This document shows positions 27,008-37,300 of a stretch of 64,000 bases of DNA, one piece after another. Each line of letters opens with the position of its first letter. Within the stretch, counting starts at the first letter, position 1. The stretch covers positions 3,286,001-3,350,000 of the forward strand of contig NZ_CP119754.1 of assembly GCF_029319185.1 (NCBI RefSeq), written 5' to 3'. The position numbers were made by a program, and so were the translations under genes. Source of the stretch: Superficieibacter sp. HKU1 (GTDB lineage Bacteria > Pseudomonadota > Gammaproteobacteria > Enterobacterales > Enterobacteriaceae). The notes under the pieces are model-generated. The model saw nothing but the letters and a program-made list of their open reading frames with translations. It had not been told where the DNA came from and made no database searches.

Positions 27008-27886
27008 TTAGCAACAAGTACGGCGCATACCGTGCTGATGCTGCCGGCAAAGCGGGCACACGCCGTTTTCACTCTCCCGGGATGCAAAGGCACGCTGGCA
27101 GGTCGGGCATTGCACGGTAAACAGTACGTGCTGGCTCAGCGGTTCGCTGCGCGGCCCGGCCTCAAGCGTAATAGCCTGAGACGGACAAACCGCCTGACAA
27201 TTTTTGCAGTCGGTGCAACGAACTGATTCTATCTCAAAAAAATTCTCTGTCAGACGTAACGCGCTTTCCGGGCAAACACGTGCACAGGCTCCGCAAAGGT
27301 GGCAACGTTGAGGATCAACGACCGGGATCGTCTCACTAAGCTGCGGATAAAGCTGGCGCAAAAGACGCTTTCCCGCCGGGACGCTGGCACAATGCACTGA
27401 CGCTGCACGCGCCTGAAACAGTGCCCGCCTTGCCACGTTAACCCCGGTCGCCGCCGGAGGGAGAAGACGCCAGAGAGGCTCCTGCCAGCGCTGTAATACC
27501 AGATTCAGACGCGCCACCGCCAGCACCCAGCCGGGGTGCGCATCGCTGTCACAGGCGACGGCGCGCAGGTGATAAAGACGATGCCATATCAACAGTTCTG
27601 CCGTGCTCGCTGGCTGAAAAGACAGCGGTGCAACCAGTGCATCCCCGCAATAATGGCGAGAAGGCGCGGCAATACCGTGGATGGCTTCGCGGGGGCAGGC
27701 AAAGAGACAATCCCCACAGTGCAGGCAGTGTTCGTGAACAAGCGTGACCTTCCCTTCGACAAACGTCAACGCCTGAACGGGGCAGACATCCACGCAGGCA
27801 CGGCAGGAAGAACGGTGCAGAAGATGATGCGTGCAGGAGGCACCGATCGCCGGTACCTCCTGAGGTTGTGCCAGTAAGATACGCAC
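27008..27886 (-). CDS. polyferredoxin-like 4Fe-4S protein of the DMSO-reductase-like operon
   Basis: A 292-residue iron-sulfur protein with four ferredoxin-type motifs: CRACVDVCP (about residue 30), CLHCGDCLFACP (about 54), CHLCGACARVCP (about 200) and CTDCKNCQAVCP (about 228). After these comes a C-terminal zinc-ribbon or rubredoxin-like pair CPTC...CPLC and a final CC. No signal peptide or membrane segment is seen, so it is probably cytoplasmic. The start is a GTG at 27884-27886, two bases after the stop of the DmsC-like gene, so translation is probably coupled. S. Typhimurium has a similar gene in the same position. It may be an assembly or electron-transfer accessory resembling the NapF/DmsD type of role, but the function is not established. 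The downstream gap to ndk (26886-27007) holds only the ndk promoter region. Confidence 0.75.
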   Translation of the reverse strand: MRILLAQPQEVPAIGASCTHHLLHRSSCRACVDVCPVQALTFVEGKVTLVHEHCLHCGDCLFACPREAIHGIAAPSRHYCGDALVAPLSFQPASTAELLIWHRLYHLRAVACDSDAHPGWVLAVARLNLVLQRWQEPLWRLLPPAATGVNVARRALFQARAASVHCASVPAGKRLLRQLYPQLSETIPVVDPQRCHLCGACARVCPESALRLTENFFEIESVRCTDCKNCQAVCPSQAITLEAGPRSEPLSQHVLFTVQCPTCQRAFASRESENGVCPLCRQHQHGMRRTCC

Positions 27887-27888
27887 GG

Positions 27889-28689
27889 TCAGCCGATGCT
27901 AAAAAAGACAAAGCGCAGGATCAGTTCGGCAATCACCAGCAGCAGGCTTCCGAGAATGAGCGCGCCCTTGGCTTTTCTCAGGCCGCCGACCGCGAAGCAG
28001 AAAAGGCCCACCACCGATACCACCCAGGCTGCGATATACACATCGTGCAGCTGTTGCAGGCGCACTAATGGCGCATGGGGAAGCGTGACGATCTGCTGGC
28101 TGGCGTTCATGATGGCGTCAAACCACAGCGGCTGAACCAGCAGGCGGGCCAACACCATGATAGCGACCACCACCACAGCGTATTTCGCCAGCGCGGGTAA
28201 GCAGGTCCAGCGCCCTTTCAGCGCCATCAACGCGATGAGCACCGAGCCCACGATCCCGGCGGTGCCGTAGAACAGAAACAACGTATTAACGTGTTGCCAG
28301 GTGATCACCGAGGTATGCATGTAAATCTGCCCCATGCAATACACGTCAATAACGCCAAACAACGCCGCCAGTGGCAACAGCAGATTCCCGCCCGGCTTGC
28401 GGACGATCATCAACAGCCCGCTCAACCCGAGTACGGCGAGGTAGAGAGAAGCAAAAACGACCTCGCGACTGAGCCACGAGCTGGCAACATGCCGCAAGGC
28501 GTTAAGCGCGTTTAGCGGATAACCCATGTGCAGCATTGAGGCCAGCAGGCCAATGCAGGCCATCACAAACGCCAGCACGACGCCGGGCAGCACGGACCCG
28601 GCGCGCGAACGCAGCAGCGCCAGCCATAACGTCACGCCTACCGAGCCCTGCAATAGCAGCGTAAAGAGCAGTAATGGTAACTCATGCAT
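27889..28689 (-). CDS. DmsC-type membrane anchor subunit
   Basis: A hydrophobic protein of 266 residues with about eight membrane helices, beginning MHELPLLLFTLLLQGSVGVTLW as DmsC subunits do. It anchors the catalytic dimer and passes electrons from menaquinol to the B subunit. The ATG at 28687-28689 overlaps the last codons of the DmsB-like gene; an upstream in-frame start would add eight residues without family support. It is part of the four-gene operon dmsA-dmsB-dmsC-polyferredoxin. Confidence 0.87.
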   Translation of the reverse strand: MHELPLLLFTLLLQGSVGVTLWLALLRSRAGSVLPGVVLAFVMACIGLLASMLHMGYPLNALNALRHVASSWLSREVVFASLYLAVLGLSGLLMIVRKPGGNLLLPLAALFGVIDVYCMGQIYMHTSVITWQHVNTLFLFYGTAGIVGSVLIALMALKGRWTCLPALAKYAVVVVAIMVLARLLVQPLWFDAIMNASQQIVTLPHAPLVRLQQLHDVYIAAWVVSVVGLFCFAVGGLRKAKGALILGSLLLVIAELILRFVFFSIG

Positions 28690-29311
28690 GATGCTGCTCC
28701 TCTTTTTCTGCACCCTGGTGTGGCTTAATCACCAGACTCGGATGCGTAATGCTGGCTTCCGGTAATCCTTTCACGCTGTCTACGCTGCCGTATTTCGCAC
28801 GCAGCTCATCGATGGGACCGAACTTAATTGCTCCCAGTGGACAGGTTGCCACGCAGACCGGCTGCTTACCTTTGGTTTGTAAATCGACGCAGAAATCGCA
28901 TTTGGACATCTGCCCGGTTTGCGTATTCAACTGCGGCGCGCCGTAAGGACAAGACCATGCGCAGTAGCCGCAGCCCACGCATTTATCGGTGTTGACGCGC
29001 ACGATGCCGTCGCCCGGACGCTTGTGCATCGCAGTGGTCGGGCAGTTTTTGGTGCAGATCGGATCGGCACAATGGTTACAGGAGATGGAAAGCGTGTAGG
29101 CAAACACGTTGTTTTGCACCCCGCCCTGCCCGGTTGGAATAAACCCGCCGCCGGTCACTTCATAAACGCGACGGAAACGGCGTCCGACTTCCAGATTGTT
29201 TTTATCTTTGCAGGCTACCTGACAGGCTTTGCAGCCCGAGCAGCGTGAAGAGTCGATAAAAAAGCCCAGCTGTTTATCGCTCACGGGCGGATAGTCTTTA
29301 AACTGACTCAT
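28682..29311 (-). CDS. DmsB-type iron-sulfur subunit
   Basis: The 209-residue electron-transfer subunit has four [4Fe-4S] motifs of the DmsB type: CSGCKACQVACKD, CNHCADPICTKNCP, CVGCGYCAWSCP, and CDFCVDLQ...CVATCP. The ATG at 29309-29311 overlaps the dmsA-like stop in an ATGA arrangement; the longer in-frame extension upstream lies inside dmsA and has no family match. It carries electrons from the membrane anchor to the molybdenum subunit, facing the periplasm with DmsA. Confidence 0.92.
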   Translation of the reverse strand: MSQFKDYPPVSDKQLGFFIDSSRCSGCKACQVACKDKNNLEVGRRFRRVYEVTGGGFIPTGQGGVQNNVFAYTLSISCNHCADPICTKNCPTTAMHKRPGDGIVRVNTDKCVGCGYCAWSCPYGAPQLNTQTGQMSKCDFCVDLQTKGKQPVCVATCPLGAIKFGPIDELRAKYGSVDSVKGLPEASITHPSLVIKPHQGAEKEEQHHA

Positions 29312-31689
29312 GCTTTGGCTACCTCCACGAGCATGGTTTGATGGGAGTTGCCTTTTGCCAGCGCCGTAATACGGGCCGAGCTCAGCACGTTGGCGCAGCC
29401 GCCACGGTCGATACCCTGCGCATCGGGTTGCCACCAGGCCCCCGCCTGCATTGCTACCACGCCGGGAATAATGCGCGGCGTCACTTCTGCCGGCACAATA
29501 CTCACGCCGCGATCGTTATGGATACGCACCTCGTCACCCTGTTTAATGCCGCGCTTTTGCGCATCCTGTGGATTAATCCACAATTTTTGGATCTGCACTT
29601 CCTGCAGCCAGGGGTTGGCGTACTGCGTGGAGTTGGCGCGGTTTTTACCCTTCCAGGTGATCATCTGTAGCGGGTATTTTGCGCTCAGCGCGTCTTCCGG
29701 CCCTTCATGGGCAGGGACATAGTGCGACAGCGCCGGGATTTCCGGATGGTGCATGTCGTACAGCCGCTGAGAAAAGATCTCGATTTTGCCCGAGGGCGTC
29801 GGGAAAGGATGATTTTCCGGATCGCGGATGTTGTTTTCAAAAGCGATAAACGGCTCGCTTTTGAACAGGTGCTGCCGCGTTTTTTGCAGGGTGGCAAAAT
29901 CCGGCAGCGCCTCATCCGGCATTGCCAGACGGGTTTGCTCCCAGATATGCTCGATCCACGCTTTCTCGTCGCGTCCCTGACTGAACGCTTTTTCGATGCC
30001 CAATTTCGCCGCGACGTCGCGCAGCCATTCATAGTCTGAGCGGCGTTCAAATTCAGGCTCGATCAGTTTTTCTGACAGCACCAGATAGCTGCCGGTGCCC
30101 CAGGTTTCACCGATATTCCACCGCTCCATAAAACTGGTTTCCGGCAGCAGCAGATCGGCGTATCTGGCCCTCGGCGTCATGAACAAATCACTCGCCACGA
30201 TGAATTCAATTTTGGACTCATCTTCCAGCAGGCGGGCCGCCTGATGCAGATCCGGGTTCTGGTTGGTGAGGTAGTTACCGGCCAGCGAGAACAGCAGACG
30301 AATATTGCTGTCGAGTTTTTCTGCCCCTTTCAGTCCGTCCTGCGGAGTGACTTTAGAGGCGTCATCTGCCGCCTGCATCCAGTTCATTACCGAAATCTGG
30401 GCGCTGACCGGGTTATCCGGCATTTCTGGCCCAACGCAGAATTTACGGTTAGCACAACCGCCATAGCCCGCCGCCCAGCCGCCTTTCACGCCAACGTTAC
30501 CGGTGATGGTCGCCAGCAGCGTCGAACCACGCGCGGTGCGCTCCCCGCAGTTGTGGCGCTGCGGACCCCAGCCCTGAATCAACGCTGCCGGTTTGGTACT
30601 GGCATAATCACGCGCCAGCTGGCGAATGGTTTGTGCCGGAACGTGGGTGATCGCTTCTGCCCACTCAGGCGTTTTATGCACGCCGTCTTTCGCGCCGGTG
30701 AGGTATGCCACCAGCGATTCGTTTGCCGGCACGCCTTCCGGCATGGAGTCTTCGTCAAAACCCAGCGTATAACGACGAATAAAAGCCTCGTCATGCAGCT
30801 TCTCGGTGATGATGACGTACATCATCGCATCCATCAGCGCGTTATCAGTGGTAGGCAGCAGTGGGATCCACTGATCGGCCAGCGACGAGACGGTATCTGA
30901 ATAGCGCGGATCGACCACGATAAAGCGGGTTCCGTTCTGTTTCATCTGCTGGAAGAAGTGGTTGGTGTGACCAAAAATGGTCTCCGTTGGGTTATGTCCC
31001 CAGAGGATCACCAGTTTGGTGTCAAGCAGCGTGTCCAGCGAGCTACCGCTGGCGGCAATGCCGTAGGTATATGGCGTGGCGGCGGCAGTATTGCCCATAC
31101 TGACGGAGTGATAGCTCGCCAGGTAGCCCCCCGTCAGATTCAGCAGGCGCTGCGCCATAAGATTGCCGGAGAAGGTACCGCCGGAGGTAGCGGTGCCAAC
31201 ATGCATATAGCGCGATGCCGGTCCATATTTGGCCGTAATGCTTTTCAGCTTATCGGCAATTATCGTAGTGGCTTCGTCCCAGGAAATCCGCTCGAACTTC
31301 CCTTCTCCGCGTTTGCCCACACGCTTCATCGGATATTTCAGACGATCCGGATGGTAGACAAACTTACGGTAGCCGCGACCGCGCACGCAGGCGCGCATGA
31401 TCGGCATTTGCGGGTCAAGCGCGTCGTCCGGACGCGTGGAAATGCGGGTAACGACGCCGTCCTGCACATGCGCACGGATGTCACATTTGCCGCCGCAGTC
31501 GAAGGTACTACAGGTGTGAACGACACGCTCAGCGGCACCGCTTTCTGCCGCTGGCTGAACAGATTCGCTGGCCGCGTGGCCTGGCGCGGTAAAGAATGGC
31601 AGGGCAATCAGAGCGGAACTGGCCTGCAGGAAATGCCGCCGTGATAAATGAGGTAGCAACTTCTCGGGTGGGCTATTTTTCGCACTCAT
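29308..31689 (-). CDS. DmsA-like molybdopterin oxidoreductase, Tat-exported
   Basis: The catalytic subunit, 793 residues, is of the DMSO reductase family (bis-MGD molybdenum). It carries a twin-arginine signal (LSRRHFLQASSALIALPFF, about residues 15-33). A [4Fe-4S] site follows (CSTFDCGGKC ... CVRGRGYRKF), then molybdopterin-binding blocks such as ILWGHNPTETIFGHTN, VDPRYSDT, IQGWGPQRHNCGERT and the C-terminal domain (about 660-793). A serine in YHSVSMGNTAAATPYTYG sits where DmsA has its Mo ligand. It heads the operon and is preceded by an FNR-type site. The group matches the second dms-like operon of Salmonella between ndk and pbpC. The true substrate (DMSO, TMAO, methionine sulfoxide or other) is not known. 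Confidence 0.92.
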   Translation of the reverse strand: MSAKNSPPEKLLPHLSRRHFLQASSALIALPFFTAPGHAASESVQPAAESGAAERVVHTCSTFDCGGKCDIRAHVQDGVVTRISTRPDDALDPQMPIMRACVRGRGYRKFVYHPDRLKYPMKRVGKRGEGKFERISWDEATTIIADKLKSITAKYGPASRYMHVGTATSGGTFSGNLMAQRLLNLTGGYLASYHSVSMGNTAAATPYTYGIAASGSSLDTLLDTKLVILWGHNPTETIFGHTNHFFQQMKQNGTRFIVVDPRYSDTVSSLADQWIPLLPTTDNALMDAMMYVIITEKLHDEAFIRRYTLGFDEDSMPEGVPANESLVAYLTGAKDGVHKTPEWAEAITHVPAQTIRQLARDYASTKPAALIQGWGPQRHNCGERTARGSTLLATITGNVGVKGGWAAGYGGCANRKFCVGPEMPDNPVSAQISVMNWMQAADDASKVTPQDGLKGAEKLDSNIRLLFSLAGNYLTNQNPDLHQAARLLEDESKIEFIVASDLFMTPRARYADLLLPETSFMERWNIGETWGTGSYLVLSEKLIEPEFERRSDYEWLRDVAAKLGIEKAFSQGRDEKAWIEHIWEQTRLAMPDEALPDFATLQKTRQHLFKSEPFIAFENNIRDPENHPFPTPSGKIEIFSQRLYDMHHPEIPALSHYVPAHEGPEDALSAKYPLQMITWKGKNRANSTQYANPWLQEVQIQKLWINPQDAQKRGIKQGDEVRIHNDRGVSIVPAEVTPRIIPGVVAMQAGAWWQPDAQGIDRGGCANVLSSARITALAKGNSHQTMLVEVAKA

Positions 31690-31714
31690 TACGTTTCATC
31701 CGTAAATGAACGCG

Positions 31715-31756
31715 ATTTTGCCGCTTTCCGGATGAGCGGCGTTTGACCATTGTCAA
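31715..31756 (-). promoter_or_regulatory. FNR-type class II promoter for the dms-like operon
   Basis: TTGAC-CATT-GTCAA at 31743-31756 is a symmetrical variant of the FNR box TTGAT-N4-ATCAA. Its centre (31749.5) lies 41.5 bases from a start point near 31708, and a -10-like CAAAAT occupies 31715-31720 on the minus strand at the matching spacing. This fits class II FNR activation under anaerobiosis, as known for dmsA. Confidence 0.7.
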
Positions 31757-31855
31757 AAAAGACTAATCTATTAATTTTAAAGTAACTTAACCGAAATGGT
31801 TCTTATTTGTATGGAGATTGATGACAAACCTGTTTTGCTATTATGTTCGCCTTTT

Positions 31856-31955
31856 TGCCGGGTGGCGGCTTCGCCTTACCCGGCCTACAAAACCAGCATT
31901 ATCAATCGGTTATTCACAATCTGTAGGCCTGTGCAAGCGAAGCTCCGCCAGGCAT
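31856..31955. repeat. REP pair between the dms-like operon and pbpC
   Basis: A REP core (GCCGGGTGGCGGCTTCGCC ... CCCGGCCTACAA, 31856-31890) is followed by an inverted, slightly degenerate copy (TGTAGGCCTGTGCAAGCGAA, from about 31922). This is the main content of the 315-base gap 31690-32004 apart from the dms promoter; no gene is seen. Confidence 0.85.
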
Positions 31956-32004
31956 CACTCCACAGCATAACGTTTATCAGCAGCCTGATTCATTCCGCCT
32001 GTTT

Positions 32005-34329
32005 TCAGCGTAATTCAAACGTCACCGTCGCAACCTGCCCTGCGTCATCCATCGCCACAAGCTGATAGCTCTGCGCTTTTTCAAGTTGCAGGGTGATGAT
32101 ATTTCCTGCGTCGCTCAGCGCTTCACCGTTTAAAAACCACCATCTGCGGCCTTCACCACCTGTCGTCTGAACGGGCAGCGAGACGGTCATCTGGCCTGGC
32201 AAACGGCGAATAACCGCCCCGTCACGGACACCGGAGAGCACCAGCGGCAGGATGTTTTGCTGCTGTCGCGGCGGACAGGTGCGGGAAGCTGGCGGAAGAC
32301 GCGCGGCGCGGCGCTCCGCTGCCGGTAGCCAGGGTTCCAGCGGCAACGGCCAGACCTGAAGCTCTTTTTCCACCGCGTCCGGGCAATCCGCCGCAACCCG
32401 CTGTCCGGCAGTATTCAGCCAGACAGGGAAATGAATTCCCCGAATGCCTTCCTGTCCTGGTAGCAGTAGCGTCGGCGGCTGGCTTTGGTCCAGAAGCCAG
32501 GTGGCCAGGCGGCGGCGGCAGTTAGTATCACCGGCGGGCAATGCCTGGCCTCCCGGCCAGCAAATCGTGGCAGCGCTGACCGATGACGGGCGCGGATCGA
32601 CCGGCACACGTTCTCCCGAGGTGACGGGGCGCGATTGCAGAATATTATTAAGCTGATTAAGCAGCGGCACCGCGCTGGCGAAACCAAACTGGCCGGCCAC
32701 CGGCGTGCCGTCCGGGCGTCCGGTCCAGATGCCGATGGTATAACGGGCATTTAAGCCAACCGCCCAGGCATCACGGTAGCCGTAGCTGGTGCCGGTTTTC
32801 CACGCCAGCGGCGCGACGCGCGGCAACGAGCCGTCTGGCAGAGGCTGATCTTCCCCGCCAAGAATACGACGGATGATCCACGCGGCCCCCGGCGACAGCA
32901 GCGGTCGTTCGATCAGCGGATCGTCCGGCAGCAGACGCAGGCGGCCCGCTTTGCCGTGACGGGCAAAGGCGCTGTACGCGGCAGTGATATCTTCCAGCCT
33001 GGCGCCCGCGCCGCCGAGGATCAGCGCCAGGTTAGGCTGGGCGTTTGCTGGCAGGATCAGCGGTAGTCCGGCATTGCGCAGCCGGGCGGCAAACTGTTTA
33101 GGCCCGTACGCTTCCAGCACCTGAACGGCAGGCAGGTTCAGCGAGCGGACCAGCGCGTCACTCATGCTGACCGGACCGTGAAATCCGCTGTCGAAGTTAC
33201 CGGGACGGTAGTCTCCAACCCGACGCGGCACGTCCTGAAGCAGCGACGCCGCATGGATCAGCCCTTCATCCATCGCCATTCCGTAGACGAAGGGTTTAAG
33301 CACCGATCCCGGCGATCGGATCGCCGCGACCATGTCCACATGCCCAAAGCGACTGTCATCATTGATATCTGCCGAGCCCACCCAGCCACGCACTTTCATG
33401 TTGGTATGATCGACGACGATCATCGCCAGCGAGCTGCGCGGCGGCAGGCGCGATTTCCAGTTCATCGCCAGCTCTTCCATCTGGCGCTGCAACGTGGCGT
33501 CGAGGGTAGTGACAATTTTGTCCTGTCTGCTTTTTGCCAGCACCCGGCGAGAAAACAGCGGCGCCAGCTGTGGCATCTGGCGGGGGAACAGCCAGACCGG
33601 CTCCTGCTGCGCCTCTTTTATTCGCGCAGCGGGCCAGACGCCCTGGGTGAGCATCCGTTCAAGCACTTTGTCCCGCGCCGCCTGAGCGCGTTCCGGCCAG
33701 CGATCCGGGCGCAGGCGGCTGGGGGCCTGCGGCAACACGGCTAATAGCGCGGCTTCCGAATAGCTGAGCTGCGCCGGGGCTTTTCCGAGATAGGCCCAGC
33801 TGGCCGCGCCGACTCCCTGTAGCGTACCGCCAAACGGCGCACGGTTAAGATAGAGGGTCAGGATATCGCGTTTTGACAGGTGCCATTCCAGTTGCAGGGC
33901 GCGCCAGACCTGGCGGATCTTGCCGCCAAAGGTACGCGGATGCGGGTCGAGTAAGCGCGCCACCTGCATGGTGAGGGTACTGCCGCCAGAGACGATTTGA
34001 CCGGAGGTAAGATCCTGCCAGGCGGCGCGGGCGATCGCCAGCGGGTTGATGCCGGGATGCTTCCAGAACCAGCGGTCTTCATAGTGCAGCAGCGCCTCAA
34101 TATAGCGCGGGGATACCTCTTCCGGCGTAACCGGATAACGCCAGATCCCGTCTGCATCGGCAAAGCGCCACAACGGCGTGCCGTCTTCCGCCACCACCAC
34201 GCGTGCAGGGGTAACGTCTTTTAACGGCAGCGGCCACAGGCGATCGGCAGTGAAAACGGCCAGCCACAGTACCAATGGAAAACCCGCCAGCCAGAGCCAG
34301 CGGGTTTTTATTTTACGCAGTACAGGCAT
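32005..34329 (-). CDS. pbpC: penicillin-binding protein 1C
   Basis: A bifunctional class A PBP (774 residues; E. coli 770). It has an N-terminal membrane anchor (RWLWLAGFPLVLWLAVFTADRLW) and a glycosyltransferase domain (about 60-230) with catalytic HYEDRWFWKHPGINP and GGSTLTMQVARL. The transpeptidase domain (about 295-560) shows SPGSVLKPFVYG (SxxK), a SLN in VRSLNLPAV and KTGTSYGYRDAW, and a C-terminal BiPBP domain (about 690-774) follows. It lies one base after the start region of its partner gene: the yfhM stop is adjacent to the pbpC start. In E. coli PbpC and YfhM are thought to cooperate in envelope defence and repair. Confidence 0.96.
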   Translation of the reverse strand: MPVLRKIKTRWLWLAGFPLVLWLAVFTADRLWPLPLKDVTPARVVVAEDGTPLWRFADADGIWRYPVTPEEVSPRYIEALLHYEDRWFWKHPGINPLAIARAAWQDLTSGQIVSGGSTLTMQVARLLDPHPRTFGGKIRQVWRALQLEWHLSKRDILTLYLNRAPFGGTLQGVGAASWAYLGKAPAQLSYSEAALLAVLPQAPSRLRPDRWPERAQAARDKVLERMLTQGVWPAARIKEAQQEPVWLFPRQMPQLAPLFSRRVLAKSRQDKIVTTLDATLQRQMEELAMNWKSRLPPRSSLAMIVVDHTNMKVRGWVGSADINDDSRFGHVDMVAAIRSPGSVLKPFVYGMAMDEGLIHAASLLQDVPRRVGDYRPGNFDSGFHGPVSMSDALVRSLNLPAVQVLEAYGPKQFAARLRNAGLPLILPANAQPNLALILGGAGARLEDITAAYSAFARHGKAGRLRLLPDDPLIERPLLSPGAAWIIRRILGGEDQPLPDGSLPRVAPLAWKTGTSYGYRDAWAVGLNARYTIGIWTGRPDGTPVAGQFGFASAVPLLNQLNNILQSRPVTSGERVPVDPRPSSVSAATICWPGGQALPAGDTNCRRRLATWLLDQSQPPTLLLPGQEGIRGIHFPVWLNTAGQRVAADCPDAVEKELQVWPLPLEPWLPAAERRAARLPPASRTCPPRQQQNILPLVLSGVRDGAVIRRLPGQMTVSLPVQTTGGEGRRWWFLNGEALSDAGNIITLQLEKAQSYQLVAMDDAGQVATVTFELR

Positions 34330-34330
34330 A

Positions 34331-37300
34331 TTACGGCGTAACGATCAGCGGTCCATTTGTCGTTCCGGTGGCGCGCCACTGAGGAACATACATGGATTCC
34401 ACCTGCGGCGCAGGCAGCTGATAGGTCCCCGGCGTTACCGCACGCGCCAGATAAACCAGCGTCACCGGCTGCCCTTCATTCACCGCCACTGCCGCCACAA
34501 AGCGATCGTCGCGGAATTCAACGTGCTGAATATCCGCCTGCTGCATTTGGGTGACCAGCGCCTGCACTTCCGTCGCGTTATCTTCGAGGCTGGCGCTGCT
34601 GTTAGCGAGGTTCTGGTTTTCCAGCTCCAGGCCCGCAGGCAGCAAATCAACCACCAGCGCGTCCGGCACATTCTGGCTGGCCGTTACTTCGAGCTGGACG
34701 AGCACCAGATCGCCGCTACGCAGCGCGCTCAGTGATTTCGTCTGCCCTTTGGTGTCATAGATATGGCGCTCAATATGCAGCACCTTGCCTGACGGCGCAG
34801 GCGCATATTCAGGATAACCCGTGCTGTCCAGGCGCAGCCACAGCGGCTGGCTACCGGTGTTGGTCACCTGGAGGGCCGATAGCTGATCGGCGGTGACATT
34901 GTGCACCTGCGCTTTATCGGCGCTCAGCGGCTGCACATCAAGCGAGGTTTGCGCCTGCCAGTTACCCGGCAGATCCTGCAATCCTCTCGCGGCAAGGAAC
35001 AGGGCGTTGGTTTCCTGCGTTGAAAGCCAGCGCTGACCAAATGCCTCTTCAGAAAGCGCGGTCAGCAGACGATTTTGCTCTTCCGGCAGCAGGTTATTTT
35101 CTTTCAACAGCGTCAGCATCATGGCGTCATCGCGCAGCACGCTGCCGTAGTCCGCCACCCAGACGTGGTTGTTGGTGCGCGGCGTTTTCATTGCCAGCTG
35201 AAGCGCCTGCTCACTGCGCGGCGCATCGCCCATCGCTTTCAGCGCGATGCTGAGCTGCAACAGCGGTAAACCAGAGGCCGCCTGTTCATGACGATCCCAG
35301 ATTTCACGCAGTGCCCCCAGCGGCGCTTTCTGCTGACGCGCCAGCACCAGCGCGGCGTAAGCCTGCGCCGCAAAGCGGCTTGCCTGGGCGTTATCGCTGT
35401 AGCGAATGGTCATCAGCCCCGGCTCCTGGAGATAGCGCAGCAAACGGTTATTGCCTTTGCTCATCGCTTCTGCCGGAACGCTATACCCCTGCTCGCTGGC
35501 GCGAACGAGGAAATCCATCACATAAGCGGTAAGCCAGTATTCTTCCTGACCGTCTTTATCCCACAGGGCAAAACCGCCGTCTGCGCGCTGCATTTGCAGC
35601 AGGCGGGAAATGCCAAGGTCAATCGCGGCACGGCGTTGTTCATCGCTGTCGCCTTTAATACCCAGCGTTTTCAACTGCGCGGCGCTGGTATAAAGCGACG
35701 GGAAAAGGCCGCTGGTGGTCTGCTCAAGGCAACCGTAAGGGTAGGCTTTCAGCTCACGGATATAGCGCGCCAGATTGAGCGGCGGTTTACCGCTCAGCAG
35801 CAGTTGTCCCTGTAAAGTAGCCGGTGAAAAGTTCTGTAGCGCACCCGCCGGTATCTGCCAGCTTTCACCGGCCTGAAGCACGGTACCCAGATTCACGGTT
35901 TGTGCCGGGAACGCCGGACGCACGCCGAGCTTCCACTGTTTTTGCATCGGCGGCAGATTTTCACCCGGCAGGTTAAGGCCGCTGATGGTGGCATCAATTT
36001 CCCCCTCGCCATAACCATCGCGCGCACTTACCGGCACGAACAGCGTAACGCGCACGCCTGGATCGATTTTCAGCGGCTTCGGCTGCGATCCTTCCAGGGT
36101 TAACAGGCCGCCGGTTTTAAGGGCGACGTTGAGCGTTTGCGGTTTATCGGTGAGATTCGTAACGTCCAGGGTCAGACGAGAAGCATCGCCGCTGGCAATA
36201 AAGCGCGGCATATTGAGTTCGGCAATCACCGGTGCGGCAACGACCACTTTATCTTCGCTGCTGCCAAAGTCTTCCGTTGTCCAGGCCTGCGCCATAACGC
36301 GCAGTTCACCGTTAAAATCGCCAACAGGCAACGTAACCGTACCTTCGCCGTTATCATCCAGCACTACCGGCTGCGCCTGCTGGGCGATGATATTGACGTG
36401 ATTCACCGGCGGTTTACCACCACGGTTAAGTTCATCGCCGTCACCCCCAAAGCGCAGGCTGGCAAGACGTCCCTGACCTTCAATGACCTGACCGTAGATA
36501 TCGTAAATATCCGCGCCGTAGCGTTTTTGGCCGAAGAAAGCTTTCCACGGATCCGGCGTCACATAGTCGGTAATGTTCAGCACGCCGCTATCTACCGCCG
36601 AGAGCAGGACGTTAACCTGTTTCGGCAGCGCCCCCTCTTTCACGCTGGCTTTCACTTTTACCGTCAGCGGCTGGTTAGGACGCATTTTGTCCGGGCTGTC
36701 CAGCGCGATATTCAGACGACGGTTTTCATCGCCCATCGGCAGATGCAGAATGCCAACGGCGCGTTTCGGCGTGGCCGAGCGGGATTTATCACCGGGACGA
36801 ACCACCAGCGTACTCAGATAGAGATCGTGACGATTCCAGCTTTTGTCGATGGGAATGGTGAGGTCCATACCGTCGGCGGGAACGTCAATTTCCTGCCACC
36901 ACAGCGGCCCTTCACTGGACTCCACCATCGCATAGCCTTTTCCGGCAGCAGGCGCGGCGATATGCAGCTTAATGCTGTCACCCGGTTTGTAAAAAGCTTT
37001 GTCCAGCTTCATGGTCACGCGATCGGGACGCGCTGCGCCGGTGCCGTCGCTGTTATCCTGCCAGCTGTAGCCAGCCCAAAAGCGCACGCTGCTGATGGTG
37101 TCGTTCGGCGCTTTGACTTCCAGACGATAAGAGCCCCATTCGACCGGGAAGCTGACTTTACCGGTAGCGTCCGCCGCCAGATCCAGCGATTGCTCACCTT
37201 CCACCAGGTCTTTCTGATCGAACTGCGACTCCCAGCCTTCACTTTCCGACCAGTTCCAGAAATAGTCGCGACGCTCGCGGATCAGGCGAACCTGCAATCC

